DNA of 64,000 bases from Aquificaceae bacterium. Lineage in GTDB: Bacteria > Aquificota > Aquificia > Aquificales > Aquificaceae. Shown piece by piece: positions 51,954-59,584 of the stretch. Within the stretch, counting starts at the first letter, position 1, and each line of letters starts with the position of its first letter. The position numbers were made by a program, and so were the translations under genes. The stretch covers positions 62,001 to 126,000 of the forward strand of contig JBBFKQ010000005.1 in assembly GCA_037481935.1 (NCBI GenBank). Reading direction: 5' to 3'. Under the pieces are notes generated by a model. The model did no database searches and was not told where the DNA came from. It saw nothing but the letters and a program-made list of their open reading frames with translations.

Positions 51954-53219
51954 TCAAACCTCCTTTAATAGAACATTATACTCCTTTTCCCTTCTGAGGG
52001 ACTTCAGCCACGGGGGCATACGGGAGATTTCCTCCAGGAAGATTTCTCTTATCTCTTTTAGAGTAGGCAGAGGCTTTATCAGGCTCCCTTCTTTACATAC
52101 GGGCTCCACAAGCCCACCATCCCTGTAGGGAATTACCTCATCGTAAGACATGAAACCTCCTTCATAATGCCTTACAACCTGCCTCTTGTAGGGAAAGGTC
52201 TGTTTTCCCGGGCTCAGCTTGAACTTTGGTTTTCCTTCATACTCTACAAGCTTGTAGGCTATGTCAAGGTATGGGGCATCTGCAGAGGTCAGGACTTTTG
52301 TGCCAACACCAAAAATATCCACGGGTGCACCCTGCGAGATAAGATATTGCAGATCTTCCTCATCAAGTCCACCGCTGACCAGTATCTTTATGTCCTTGAA
52401 GCCCTCAGCATCAAAAAGCTCCCTTACGCTTCTGCATAAACTCAGAAGGTCTCCGCTGTCAATTCTTACCCCAACAACTCTTATGCCTTCCTTCATCAGC
52501 CTTAAAGTCTTCCTTGCACCCTCAAGAGTATCATAAGTGTCTATAAGAAAAAGGGCCCTTTCTGGAAAGCTCCTCGCAAAAGCTCTGAAGGCTTCCTCCT
52601 CTTCTTCAAATACCATAACAAAAGAGTGGGCCATGGTGCCAAAGACTGGAATTCCGTATTTCCTGCCTGCCTCGAGGTTTGAAGTGCCGGCAAAGCCCGT
52701 CATATAGCAGGCTCTTGCTGAGTAAAGTCCAGCGTCAAGTCCGTGGGCCCTTCTCAGACCAAAATCCACAAGTGTTCTGCCTCCTGATGCCAGGTAGGAC
52801 CTTGCAGCCTTGGAGGCAATTAGAGTGTTGAAGTGGATGATGTTTATAACAAGAGTTTCCAGTATCTGCACCTCTGGTAGAGACCCCTCAATCTGAACCA
52901 GAGGCTCCTTCTGAAAGACTATCTTTCCCTCCCCTATTGCATAGAGGTCTCCCCTGAACTGGTATTCCTCAAGATAATCTAAAAACCAGCTTTTAAAAAT
53001 GCCAAGAGACTTTATGTATTTTAGCTCCTCATCACCAAACCTAAATTCACCAAGAGATTCAAGCAGGGGCTCAAGACCACAGGAAAGGAGAAAGTTTCTG
53101 TTCTCTGGAAGTTTTCTCACAAAAAGGCTAAAAACTGCCCTCCCTGTTTTACCAGCCTCAAGGTAAGCCTGAGCCATGGTAAGCTCATAAAGGTCTGTAA
53201 AGAGGGCCTTTGATGGCAT
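51954..53219 (-). CDS. pncB: Nicotinate phosphoribosyltransferase
   Basis: NAD salvage from nicotinate. 421 residues: TDLYELTMAQAYLEAG (9-24), DFGLRRAHGLDAG, GTSNLEAG, GTMAHSFVM with the catalytic His, and IDTYDTLEGARK, ending with GGLDEEDLQYL and GVGTKV. Complements nadB at 6.3 kb. The upstream GH57 stop is within TAAAAT, 6 bases before ATG 53219. Confidence 0.95.
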   Translation of the reverse strand: MPSKALFTDLYELTMAQAYLEAGKTGRAVFSLFVRKLPENRNFLLSCGLEPLLESLGEFRFGDEELKYIKSLGIFKSWFLDYLEEYQFRGDLYAIGEGKIVFQKEPLVQIEGSLPEVQILETLVINIIHFNTLIASKAARSYLASGGRTLVDFGLRRAHGLDAGLYSARACYMTGFAGTSNLEAGRKYGIPVFGTMAHSFVMVFEEEEEAFRAFARSFPERALFLIDTYDTLEGARKTLRLMKEGIRVVGVRIDSGDLLSLCRSVRELFDAEGFKDIKILVSGGLDEEDLQYLISQGAPVDIFGVGTKVLTSADAPYLDIAYKLVEYEGKPKFKLSPGKQTFPYKRQVVRHYEGGFMSYDEVIPYRDGGLVEPVCKEGSLIKPLPTLKEIREIFLEEISRMPPWLKSLRREKEYNVLLKEV

Positions 53220-53228
53220 AGTAGTATT

Positions 53229-55256
53229 TTATGCAAATTCCAGAAGGTTCAGAGTCTCGGGACTCAGCCTTCCCCTGTTTTCCCATGCCCAGTTCTGAAG
53301 CTCCCAGAGGGTTACCATAAGCTCATACTTTCCCACAGTCCTGTTGTAGTCTCTGACGAAGGCAACTATCCTTTTCACCTCCTCCTCCGATATATCCTGC
53401 AGAACCTTCCTGCCTATGTATCTTTCCAGCAAGAATTTCATGGAGGCATCTCTTATGTTAATCTCAAGGCTGTCTGCTTTCTCCAGAACCCTCTCAAGGG
53501 TATCCACAGGAGTCAGTTCCCTCAGAAGAAGATATAGCCTGAGCTTCAGGTAAGCTTCAACCTGCTGAGCTATGAGATTCCCCGCCTCAAAGTATTTGCC
53601 CCGTGCATGCATGAGCAGGTCTTCAAGGAGAAGTTCATAGCTCTCAGTGAAGTTTACATCTTCCTGAAGATATCCAAGGGCCCAGTGGTCAAGTAGCCAT
53701 CCCAGCAGAGGCTGAGGCACTCTGTCAGCATCAAACTCTTTCAGGTCTTCTACTCCCTCAAACTCCTCTTCCGTCTCCATGTCCCTGATATAAACCTTCC
53801 ATGGTTCAAAGCCTTCCACCCTGTAATAAAACTTGCCAAGAGTCCCCTCTTGAGGAATTACATCAGACAGCTCAAGGGCTGCTATGGAGGTTATAAGGTC
53901 ATTGCCCTCAACCCTCTGAGGCAGGACAAGTCTCTGCCATACTCCAAGACCGTTACCGTAAGATTGCAGGTTGCTTGGAGCGGTGGAAAGCACCATGAGA
54001 AATCTTTCTTCAAGCTCTCCATCACCGACGAGGTCCATGGCTTTCTTTGCAAAGAGAAGGTTTTTAACAGCCTCTATGCCTGAAATGTCAGCAAAGAACC
54101 AGCCATCTGAAGAAAAGGCATAGCTGATGTATTTGTAGGCATAGAGATGCTTAAAAAGCTCTCTTCTCTCTTCTATGCTAAGAGGTCTTTTTGCGTTAAC
54201 CTGTAGATACTCCTCCTTTGAGCCTCCAAGGAGAAGGTCTACAAAGTTAAAGAGGGCCTTTTGCGGGTCTTTTGTGTATTGTTCAAGAACCCTGAAAAGT
54301 CTTTCCTTTACAGAGGACCTGACCAGTTCAAGGGCTTCTCTCATGGGTCCTCGCCAGAGTTGGTGCCAGCCGGGCATGCCCCCTGTAGCACAGCCACAAT
54401 CAGACCTCCACCTTTCCACACCGTGGGCACAGCTCCAGGAAGTAAACTCCCATATCTCTGTCTCGCCCTCAGGACGCATATTCATGGACACACTCTCTAG
54501 GGTCTTCATGCCCGGGTGGTTCTCCAGAAGGTAGGCAAGCCCCATCTCACCGAACTTTTTGTGATGGCCAAAGGTCTCGCCGTCCACCGCGATAAGGGTG
54601 ATGCCTTTTCTTGCCTTTGTTCTGTTTATAACTTCTTCCATGTTGTTTATCAGGTCGCCAAAGGCTATACCATGAGAGAGCTCCCCGTCGTAGACAAATA
54701 TGTCTATGTGCCCCTCCGGAAGGCTATGCCTGAGATAGCTACCCCTCGCCTTTACCTGATGGGGTGCGAGTATCACATAGCCAATGCCATGCCTCACCAG
54801 GAGGGATAGGGTCCTTCTATCCACTGCAAGCTCTGGAAGCCAGAAGCCCCTGGGCTTCCTTCCAAATATCCTCTCAAAGGCCCTTATACCCCAGACTATC
54901 TGAACTTCTCTGTCCTCTTCTGGGTCAAGGGGAAGTATGGTGTGGTTAAAGCCAGTGGCTATGGCGTTTTCCCCCACACTTCTCAGTCTATCAACAAACC
55001 ACGGCTTTTCTCTCAGGAGCCAGGAGAGAAGGCTGAAGGTGAAGTTAAAACTCACGTGCTGGTAGTTGTTGACTATTTTCAGTATCTTGCCATCCCTTCT
55101 GTAGTGGGCGTAGAGGTTGGGAAGATAGGATTCTCTGAATATTCTCTCATTCCAGTTTTCAAAAGGATGAGCGGTAGGCTCTACAGGAATAAGACCGAGA
55201 TAGGGGTTTTCTCTTGGCGGTTGATGAAAGTGACAGTGAACACACAGAAGACTCAT
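53229..55256 (-). CDS. Glycoside hydrolase family 57 (DUF3536-type)
   Basis: 675 residues. N-terminal GH57 motif CVHCHFHQPPRENP (5-18), LPELAVDRRTL, DGETFGHHKKFGE and SWSCAHGVERWRSDCGC, followed by a helical DUF3536 part with NLQSYGNGLGVWQ. GH57 enzymes are alpha-amylases, amylopullulanases or glucan-modifying enzymes of thermophiles, acting here presumably on glycogen-like storage glucan. No signal peptide, so cytoplasmic. Start overlaps accA stop by 4 bases. Confidence 0.85.
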   Translation of the reverse strand: MSLLCVHCHFHQPPRENPYLGLIPVEPTAHPFENWNERIFRESYLPNLYAHYRRDGKILKIVNNYQHVSFNFTFSLLSWLLREKPWFVDRLRSVGENAIATGFNHTILPLDPEEDREVQIVWGIRAFERIFGRKPRGFWLPELAVDRRTLSLLVRHGIGYVILAPHQVKARGSYLRHSLPEGHIDIFVYDGELSHGIAFGDLINNMEEVINRTKARKGITLIAVDGETFGHHKKFGEMGLAYLLENHPGMKTLESVSMNMRPEGETEIWEFTSWSCAHGVERWRSDCGCATGGMPGWHQLWRGPMREALELVRSSVKERLFRVLEQYTKDPQKALFNFVDLLLGGSKEEYLQVNAKRPLSIEERRELFKHLYAYKYISYAFSSDGWFFADISGIEAVKNLLFAKKAMDLVGDGELEERFLMVLSTAPSNLQSYGNGLGVWQRLVLPQRVEGNDLITSIAALELSDVIPQEGTLGKFYYRVEGFEPWKVYIRDMETEEEFEGVEDLKEFDADRVPQPLLGWLLDHWALGYLQEDVNFTESYELLLEDLLMHARGKYFEAGNLIAQQVEAYLKLRLYLLLRELTPVDTLERVLEKADSLEINIRDASMKFLLERYIGRKVLQDISEEEVKRIVAFVRDYNRTVGKYELMVTLWELQNWAWENRGRLSPETLNLLEFA

Positions 55257-56203
55257 AACTCCACAAAGGCACCCATCTTTTCAAACTTCCCTATTCTGTC
55301 CTGGAGGAGCTCTTCCCGCTCCATGTTCAGAAGCTCGGTAAGACATCTTTTGAGAAAGCGCTTGAGAATCCTTGCACTCCTTCTGTGGTCCCAGTGTGCT
55401 GCACCAAGAGGCTCTGGCACTATGGCGTCAATGACTCCCAGCTTCAGAAGGTCCTGAGCTGTAAGCTTGAGGGCCCTTGATGCCTCCTTTACCTTGCTCT
55501 GGTCCTTCCAGAGGATTGCCGCACAGCCCTCTGGGGATATTACTGAGTATACGGCATTTTCCAGCATAAGTATCCTGTTGGCAACCCCGAGGGCAAGTGC
55601 ACCACCAGATCCGCCCTCCCCTATTATTACCGCAATGGTTGGAACTTTTAACTGACCAAAGGTATAGAGGCTCTGGGCTATGGCCTCCGACTGTCCCCTC
55701 TCCTCTGCACCAATACCCGGATAGGCTCCCGGCGTATCTATTAGGGTTATAACAGGCATCCGGTATCTCTCAGCCAGCCTTGCTACCCTTATGGCCTTCC
55801 TGTATCCCTCAGGATGAGGCATGCCAAAGTTTCTCTCCATCTTCTCCTTGGTTGTCCTTCCCTTCTCTTGTCCTATCACTGCCACAGGAAGACTGTCAAG
55901 GTAGCCAAAGCCCGCCACCACAGCCTTGTCATCCCCAAAGCATCTGTCTCCATGAAGCTCTGTAAAGTTTCCAAACAAAAGGTTTATGTAATCCATGGCA
56001 TGCGGCCTCTGAGGATGTCTTGCTAGGAGAACCCTCTCCCATGGGTCAAGTTTTGAATACACTTCCTTACTTTTCTTCAGAAACTCCCTCTGGAGTTTTC
56101 TTAGTTCTCTCTCCTTTTCTCTGTCTCCAAGGTTATAGAGCCTTCTGAGCTGGTCTATCTTCTGATGAATCTCCTGAAGGTCCCTTTCAAAGTCTAAAAA
56201 CAT
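55253..56203 (-). CDS. accA: Acetyl-CoA carboxylase carboxyltransferase subunit alpha
   Basis: Carboxyl transfer from biotin to acetyl-CoA giving malonyl-CoA, first step of fatty acid synthesis. 316 residues with the HPQRPHAMDYI, LHGDRCFGDDKAVVAGFG, HPEGYRKA and IIGEGGSGGALALGVANR segments typical of AccA. ATG 56203 follows TGGTATAAT by 7 bases, and that box starts right after the CCA of tRNA-Val. Pathway partners here: fabH, fabZ, plsX. Confidence 0.96.
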   Translation of the reverse strand: MFLDFERDLQEIHQKIDQLRRLYNLGDREKERELRKLQREFLKKSKEVYSKLDPWERVLLARHPQRPHAMDYINLLFGNFTELHGDRCFGDDKAVVAGFGYLDSLPVAVIGQEKGRTTKEKMERNFGMPHPEGYRKAIRVARLAERYRMPVITLIDTPGAYPGIGAEERGQSEAIAQSLYTFGQLKVPTIAVIIGEGGSGGALALGVANRILMLENAVYSVISPEGCAAILWKDQSKVKEASRALKLTAQDLLKLGVIDAIVPEPLGAAHWDHRRSARILKRFLKRCLTELLNMEREELLQDRIGKFEKMGAFVEL

Positions 56204-56210
56204 CGGGAAG

Positions 56211-56216
56211 ATTATA
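56211..56216 (-). promoter_or_regulatory. accA -10 box directly behind tRNA-Val
   Basis: TGGTATAAT on the minus strand, hexamer 56216-56211, 7 bases before accA ATG; its TGG starts with the base after tRNA position CCA. No Shine-Dalgarno site. Confidence 0.55.
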
Positions 56217-56219
56217 CCA

Positions 56220-56295
56220 TGGTAGGCGCGGGCGGATTTGAACCGCCGACCTCTGGCGTGTCGGGCCAGCGCTCTGCCAGCTGAGCTACGCGCCT
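56220..56295 (-). tRNA. tRNA-Val (anticodon GAC), CCA encoded
   Basis: Cloverleaf by hand: acceptor AGGCGCG/CGCGCCT, TA, D stem GCTC/GAGC, anticodon stem CTGGC/GCCAG with loop CCGACAC (anticodon GAC at loop positions 3-5, reading GUC/GUU valine codons), variable AGGTC, T stem GGCGG/CCGCC with TTCAAAT, discriminator A and CCA. 76 bases including CCA. The 5' end is only about 5 bases from the predicted transcription start of the shared divergent promoter. Confidence 0.97.
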
Positions 56296-56314
56296 TATGA
56301 TTTATAATTATAGC
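56296..56314. promoter_or_regulatory. 19-base divergent promoter tRNA-Val / gmk
   Basis: Palindrome TATAATTATA (56303-56312) gives TATAAT on each strand: plus hexamer 56303-56308, 6 bases before gmk ATG 56315; minus hexamer 56312-56307 (TGCTATAAT) before the tRNA. -35 elements would lie inside the opposite gene. Confidence 0.6.
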
Positions 56315-56950
56315 ATGCTCTTCGTTCTTTCTGCACCCTCTGGGACTGGTAAAACTACAGTAGCAGAAAGGCTTCTAAAAACCTGTCCAGGAGTAAGAAG
56401 GATAGTAACCGCAACTACAAGGCAAAAAAGAGAAGGAGAGAGGCACGGTGTTGATTACATTTTCATGGACAGGCGAGAGTTTGAAGAAAGGATAAAGGAG
56501 GGTTACTTTCTTGAATACGCAGATGTATACGGTAACTACTACGGCACGCCCAGGGACCAGGTTCTCAAAAACGAAGAGGAAGGGGGAGACTCTCTACTCG
56601 TTATAGATGTGCAGGGTGCAAACAGTGTAAAAAAAGCCTATCCCCAGAGCATACTCCTCTTTCTTATGCCTCCAAGCCTTGAAGAACTTAGAAGAAGGCT
56701 CCTGAGCAGGGGCTATGGCAGGGAGAATCTGGAGCAGAGGCTCAGGAAAGCCGAAGAAGAGATAGCCTGTGCCAGGCATTTTGATTACATAGTGGTAAAC
56801 GAATTCATAGACAAGACTGTGGAGGCTTTGCATACCATAATAATTGCCCAGAGGTATAGAAAGGAAAGTTTTCTAAAAAGTCCGGGGCTTGGCGATGAGA
56901 ATATCATACTGGCGCTTCAGAAAAAGCCCTGCTCTATTTTTGAAATATGA
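56315..56950 (+). CDS. gmk: Guanylate kinase
   Basis: Phosphorylates GMP to GDP. P-loop APSGTGKTT near the start, then TATTRQKREGERHGVDYIF, EYADVYGNYYGTP and DVQGANSVKK. I start at ATG 56315, giving MLFVLSAPSGTGKT; the upstream ATG 56297 would read through the -10 box and the tRNA boundary. 211 residues, usual length. The last about 25 residues (ENIILALQKKP) diverge. Confidence 0.95.
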   Translation: MLFVLSAPSGTGKTTVAERLLKTCPGVRRIVTATTRQKREGERHGVDYIFMDRREFEERIKEGYFLEYADVYGNYYGTPRDQVLKNEEEGGDSLLVIDVQGANSVKKAYPQSILLFLMPPSLEELRRRLLSRGYGRENLEQRLRKAEEEIACARHFDYIVVNEFIDKTVEALHTIIIAQRYRKESFLKSPGLGDENIILALQKKPCSIFEI

Positions 56951-56966
56951 CTTGCTTTGTTCATGT

Positions 56967-56972
56967 TATAAT
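56967..56972 (+). promoter_or_regulatory. -10 box TGTTATAAT before CoA-binding protein gene
   Basis: Extended -10; TATAAT ends 8 bases before ATG 56981. No Shine-Dalgarno site. Confidence 0.55.
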
Positions 56973-56980
56973 ACTTTCTT

Positions 56981-57400
56981 ATGAAAGAACTCCACCATCC
57001 TCACAGTGACGATGCTTTTAAGGTGCTGAAAGAGTCAAGAGTGGTGGCAGTGATAGGCATTTCTCCAGACCCGGAAAGGCCCTCTTACTATGTGACCGAA
57101 AGGGTCATATCAAAGGGTATTCATAAAGTCTACCTTGTGAACCCCAAGTATGCAGGGCAGGAAATACTGGGTGTTAAGGTCCTTTCTTCCCTTTCTGATG
57201 TGCCAGAGACTGTGGATATTGTCAACGTTTTCAGAAACCCGGCACACATAGAGCCCATCCTTCAGGAGGCCCTTCAGGTGGGGGCAAGGTGTGTGTGGCT
57301 TCAGCCTGGCTGTGAAAACCCTGAGGTTATAGAAAAGTATAAGGATAAAATAAACATAGTCTGGAACGCCTGTATAGGCGTTGAGGCAGGTTATCTTTAA
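56981..57400 (+). CDS. CoA-binding domain protein (YccU-like)
   Basis: 139-residue single Rossmann domain related to the CoA-binding half of succinyl-CoA synthetase alpha: VAVIGISPDPERPSYYV, VYLVNPKY, VDIVNVFRNPAHI, VWLQPGCENPEV. YccU-type proteins are widespread with no proven activity. Leaderless-type start 8 bases after TGTTATAAT. Last gene before an AT-rich island. Confidence 0.88.
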   Translation: MKELHHPHSDDAFKVLKESRVVAVIGISPDPERPSYYVTERVISKGIHKVYLVNPKYAGQEILGVKVLSSLSDVPETVDIVNVFRNPAHIEPILQEALQVGARCVWLQPGCENPEVIEKYKDKINIVWNACIGVEAGYL

Positions 57401-57468
57401 AGGTTAGTAAATTCCAACGTGTTGATTCCTTTCAATAAGTCAGCCCTCATGATTTTCTCAGACCTTGC
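57401..57468. other. Junction between core genes and AT-rich island
   Basis: 68 bases between convergent genes. I see no integrase site, direct repeat or terminator. Confidence 0.3.
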
Positions 57469-58437
57469 TTAGAAAAGCAATTTAGACAAAAGTTTGTCTT
57501 TAAGCTTATGATACACTAACATCAACTTGTAAAACTTAGAAGCCTTTATTGCATGAAGCTCTGTTATTTGCTCTTCATACTTTAGTTTCTCCTCTTCACA
57601 CTGTTTCCAGAGTTCAAACTTCTCTTTATGAAGTCTTGCTATTTCCGTATCTCTCTTGCTCAATTCATCTTCTAGATACCTTGCATAACCTATGATGTGG
57701 TATATGTGTTTAACTTTGCTGTATTTGTAGAATTCTTGACCTCTCGCAAAGATATCTCCCATCACATATTGAACAATCTCTGATAGATCCCAATTATCCT
57801 CGAGCAATATAAAGCTTTCATAATATTTTGCATTCTGCCCGAAAATAAACCCATTAAATTTTCTTACAGCAAGGTTAAAAAATTCAGCATTACTGATTAG
57901 AGCAGAGCATTCACTGTATATGTGCAGGGCTTGAACAATCGTATCAACATAACTTGATATATCTATATTAAAATTTCCGGGAATATAGCTATACACAGAA
58001 TAAAAAGCGAACTTTTTGGGATAAAGCTTAATATGTAAGTTTGTGCATACTTCACCTATGGCTCTGTTGTCTTGATGAAAGTCAAACACAGCAGGGCACA
58101 AAATTAGGTCTATACCTTTTTGCAATAGGAAATCTGTCAGCTCTTGCTCTAAGCTTTCTTTGTATTCTTTCAACCTGTTGCTGGGATACTTCCAGAATTC
58201 TGCATGATTATATCCGAGCATTTCCTTAACCATGGTCACTTTATCTATCCAAGCTTCTGAAGTGTGCTTTCCTCCATAGTCTGATAAAAACAAAACACTA
58301 ACATCTTTACCACATTCCACCAAGAAGCGTATACTACCACCACACCCTAAAAGTTCATCACCGGGGCGTGGAGCAATTACCAGCACATTTCTTATCCTTT
58401 CTATATCCCATTCCTTTTGTTTAATAAGCTCAGCCAT
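57469..58437 (-). CDS. PIG-L family protein with altered active site and C-terminal coiled coil
   Basis: 322 residues. The N-terminal 220 residues have the PIG-L/LmbE deacetylase fold: VIAPRPGDELLGCGG (20-34) and FHQDNRAIG (120-128). In active enzymes the first motif reads PHPDDE; here Arg24 replaces the zinc His and Gly26 the catalytic Asp, while Asp27-Glu28 and His121 remain. A coiled coil of about 50 residues (255-305) follows. It could be an inactive homolog or use another metal set. Start overlaps the GT4 gene by 37 bases, so both likely act on one glycan. Confidence 0.75.
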   Translation of the reverse strand: MAELIKQKEWDIERIRNVLVIAPRPGDELLGCGGSIRFLVECGKDVSVLFLSDYGGKHTSEAWIDKVTMVKEMLGYNHAEFWKYPSNRLKEYKESLEQELTDFLLQKGIDLILCPAVFDFHQDNRAIGEVCTNLHIKLYPKKFAFYSVYSYIPGNFNIDISSYVDTIVQALHIYSECSALISNAEFFNLAVRKFNGFIFGQNAKYYESFILLEDNWDLSEIVQYVMGDIFARGQEFYKYSKVKHIYHIIGYARYLEDELSKRDTEIARLHKEKFELWKQCEEEKLKYEEQITELHAIKASKFYKLMLVYHKLKDKLLSKLLF

Positions 58438-59465
58438 TTTCTTTTCCAGATCTCCTTGTTAAAGAATTTATTAGCTATATACCTTCCATACCTCCTTATA
58501 TGTTTTCTAAAGTTTATGTCTTCTACCAGTTTGATTATCTCCATAAACCTATCTACCGTATCCAGAGTGTTTTTTTGATTTGGTTCACCAAGACTTAGAT
58601 GAGGTAATAATTTTGATAAACCGTTGAAGATACCAGTTTCGTAAGCAATAACTGGCCTACCGCATGCAAGTGCCTCCACAGAAGTGAACCCAAAGCCCTC
58701 GTACCTGGAGGGAAAAAACACGAAGTCAACTTTGTTGTATATGTAAGGCATATCTTCATGAGGTATACTTTTATACGTTTGGATTTCTTCTATCTCAGCA
58801 TATTCTCTTAATCCACCTGTGGATAAACACTGTACCCATTCTATATAGGTTTGCGTTCTCTTGTACACTTCAATAAATATATCATAGCCCTTGGTGGCAT
58901 CAGTTCTACCAACATATAATCCTTTAAGCTTTTTGCTTTTGCTAAATTCGTTTTCTAAATTCAAAGGCTTAAAGACATTTGTATCAACAAAGTTTCTTAT
59001 AGTGATTATTCTTCCCGTCCTAAAATGTCTACGTAGGCTTGAAGTAACACTTGAACTAACAGACACCACTTTCTTACCTGAATATGTGAAATCTTCCATT
59101 AAACCAAGCCTATAATAAAAGTCAAGATAATCACACTTATTTAGAAAATTCCGGCATACATTTGCAATATCACGATATACACCATGACAGATATTTAAAA
59201 TTTTATTAATGTCCATCTCAATAAAGGCCCCATATATAGAATTACTTATTATAAAATCATACTTGTCTGCTTTTTCTTTGATTATACGAGCATGATTATA
59301 ATAATCTTCAAGTTTATAGGGCGTGAGCCCATGTTTTTCAAAGAAATCCACATCCACATGCCAGCCTTCTTCCTTCAATACGCCATACAAATTTAAGACA
59401 TAAGTTTCTATACCCCCGCTCCATTGAAACGGGTTGGGGCCTGTTACTATAAGAACACTACCCAT
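58401..59465 (-). CDS. GT4 family glycosyltransferase
   Basis: 354 residues, GT-B fold. N-terminal GGIETYVLNLYGVL, middle RNFVDTNVFKPL, GLYVGRTDATKGYDIF and the C-terminal E-x7-E nucleotide-sugar motif EGFGFTSVEALACGRPVIAYE. Retaining glycosyltransferase of family GT4; donor and acceptor unknown. Opens the minus-strand pair with the PIG-L-like gene. Divergent from the double GT over 119 bases. Confidence 0.88.
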   Translation of the reverse strand: MGSVLIVTGPNPFQWSGGIETYVLNLYGVLKEEGWHVDVDFFEKHGLTPYKLEDYYNHARIIKEKADKYDFIISNSIYGAFIEMDINKILNICHGVYRDIANVCRNFLNKCDYLDFYYRLGLMEDFTYSGKKVVSVSSSVTSSLRRHFRTGRIITIRNFVDTNVFKPLNLENEFSKSKKLKGLYVGRTDATKGYDIFIEVYKRTQTYIEWVQCLSTGGLREYAEIEEIQTYKSIPHEDMPYIYNKVDFVFFPSRYEGFGFTSVEALACGRPVIAYETGIFNGLSKLLPHLSLGEPNQKNTLDTVDRFMEIIKLVEDINFRKHIRRYGRYIANKFFNKEIWKRKWLSLLNKRNGI

Positions 59466-59584
59466 TTGGAATCCTTAGCAGCACATAAGCTTGTTGATAT
59501 TATACATTAACATATAGAATGGTAGTATAATTATCTTTCAAATGACATATTCGACAAGGTTTTTAAGTTTGGAGGCGCCATTCT
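59466..59584. promoter_or_regulatory. Divergent promoter region in the glycan island
   Basis: 119 bases. Minus TATAAT (59504-59499) and plus TATAAT (59526-59531) both sit at normal distance with leaders; TTGGAGG precedes the plus-strand ATG and AAGGATT the minus-strand one. This leadered layout differs from the leaderless style outside the island. Confidence 0.5.

Noticed and set aside
57401-57468. Attachment site or CRISPR repeat at the island border
   Set aside because: No repeated unit, no integrase, and the tRNA is 1.1 kb away with an intact 3' end and no second copy.
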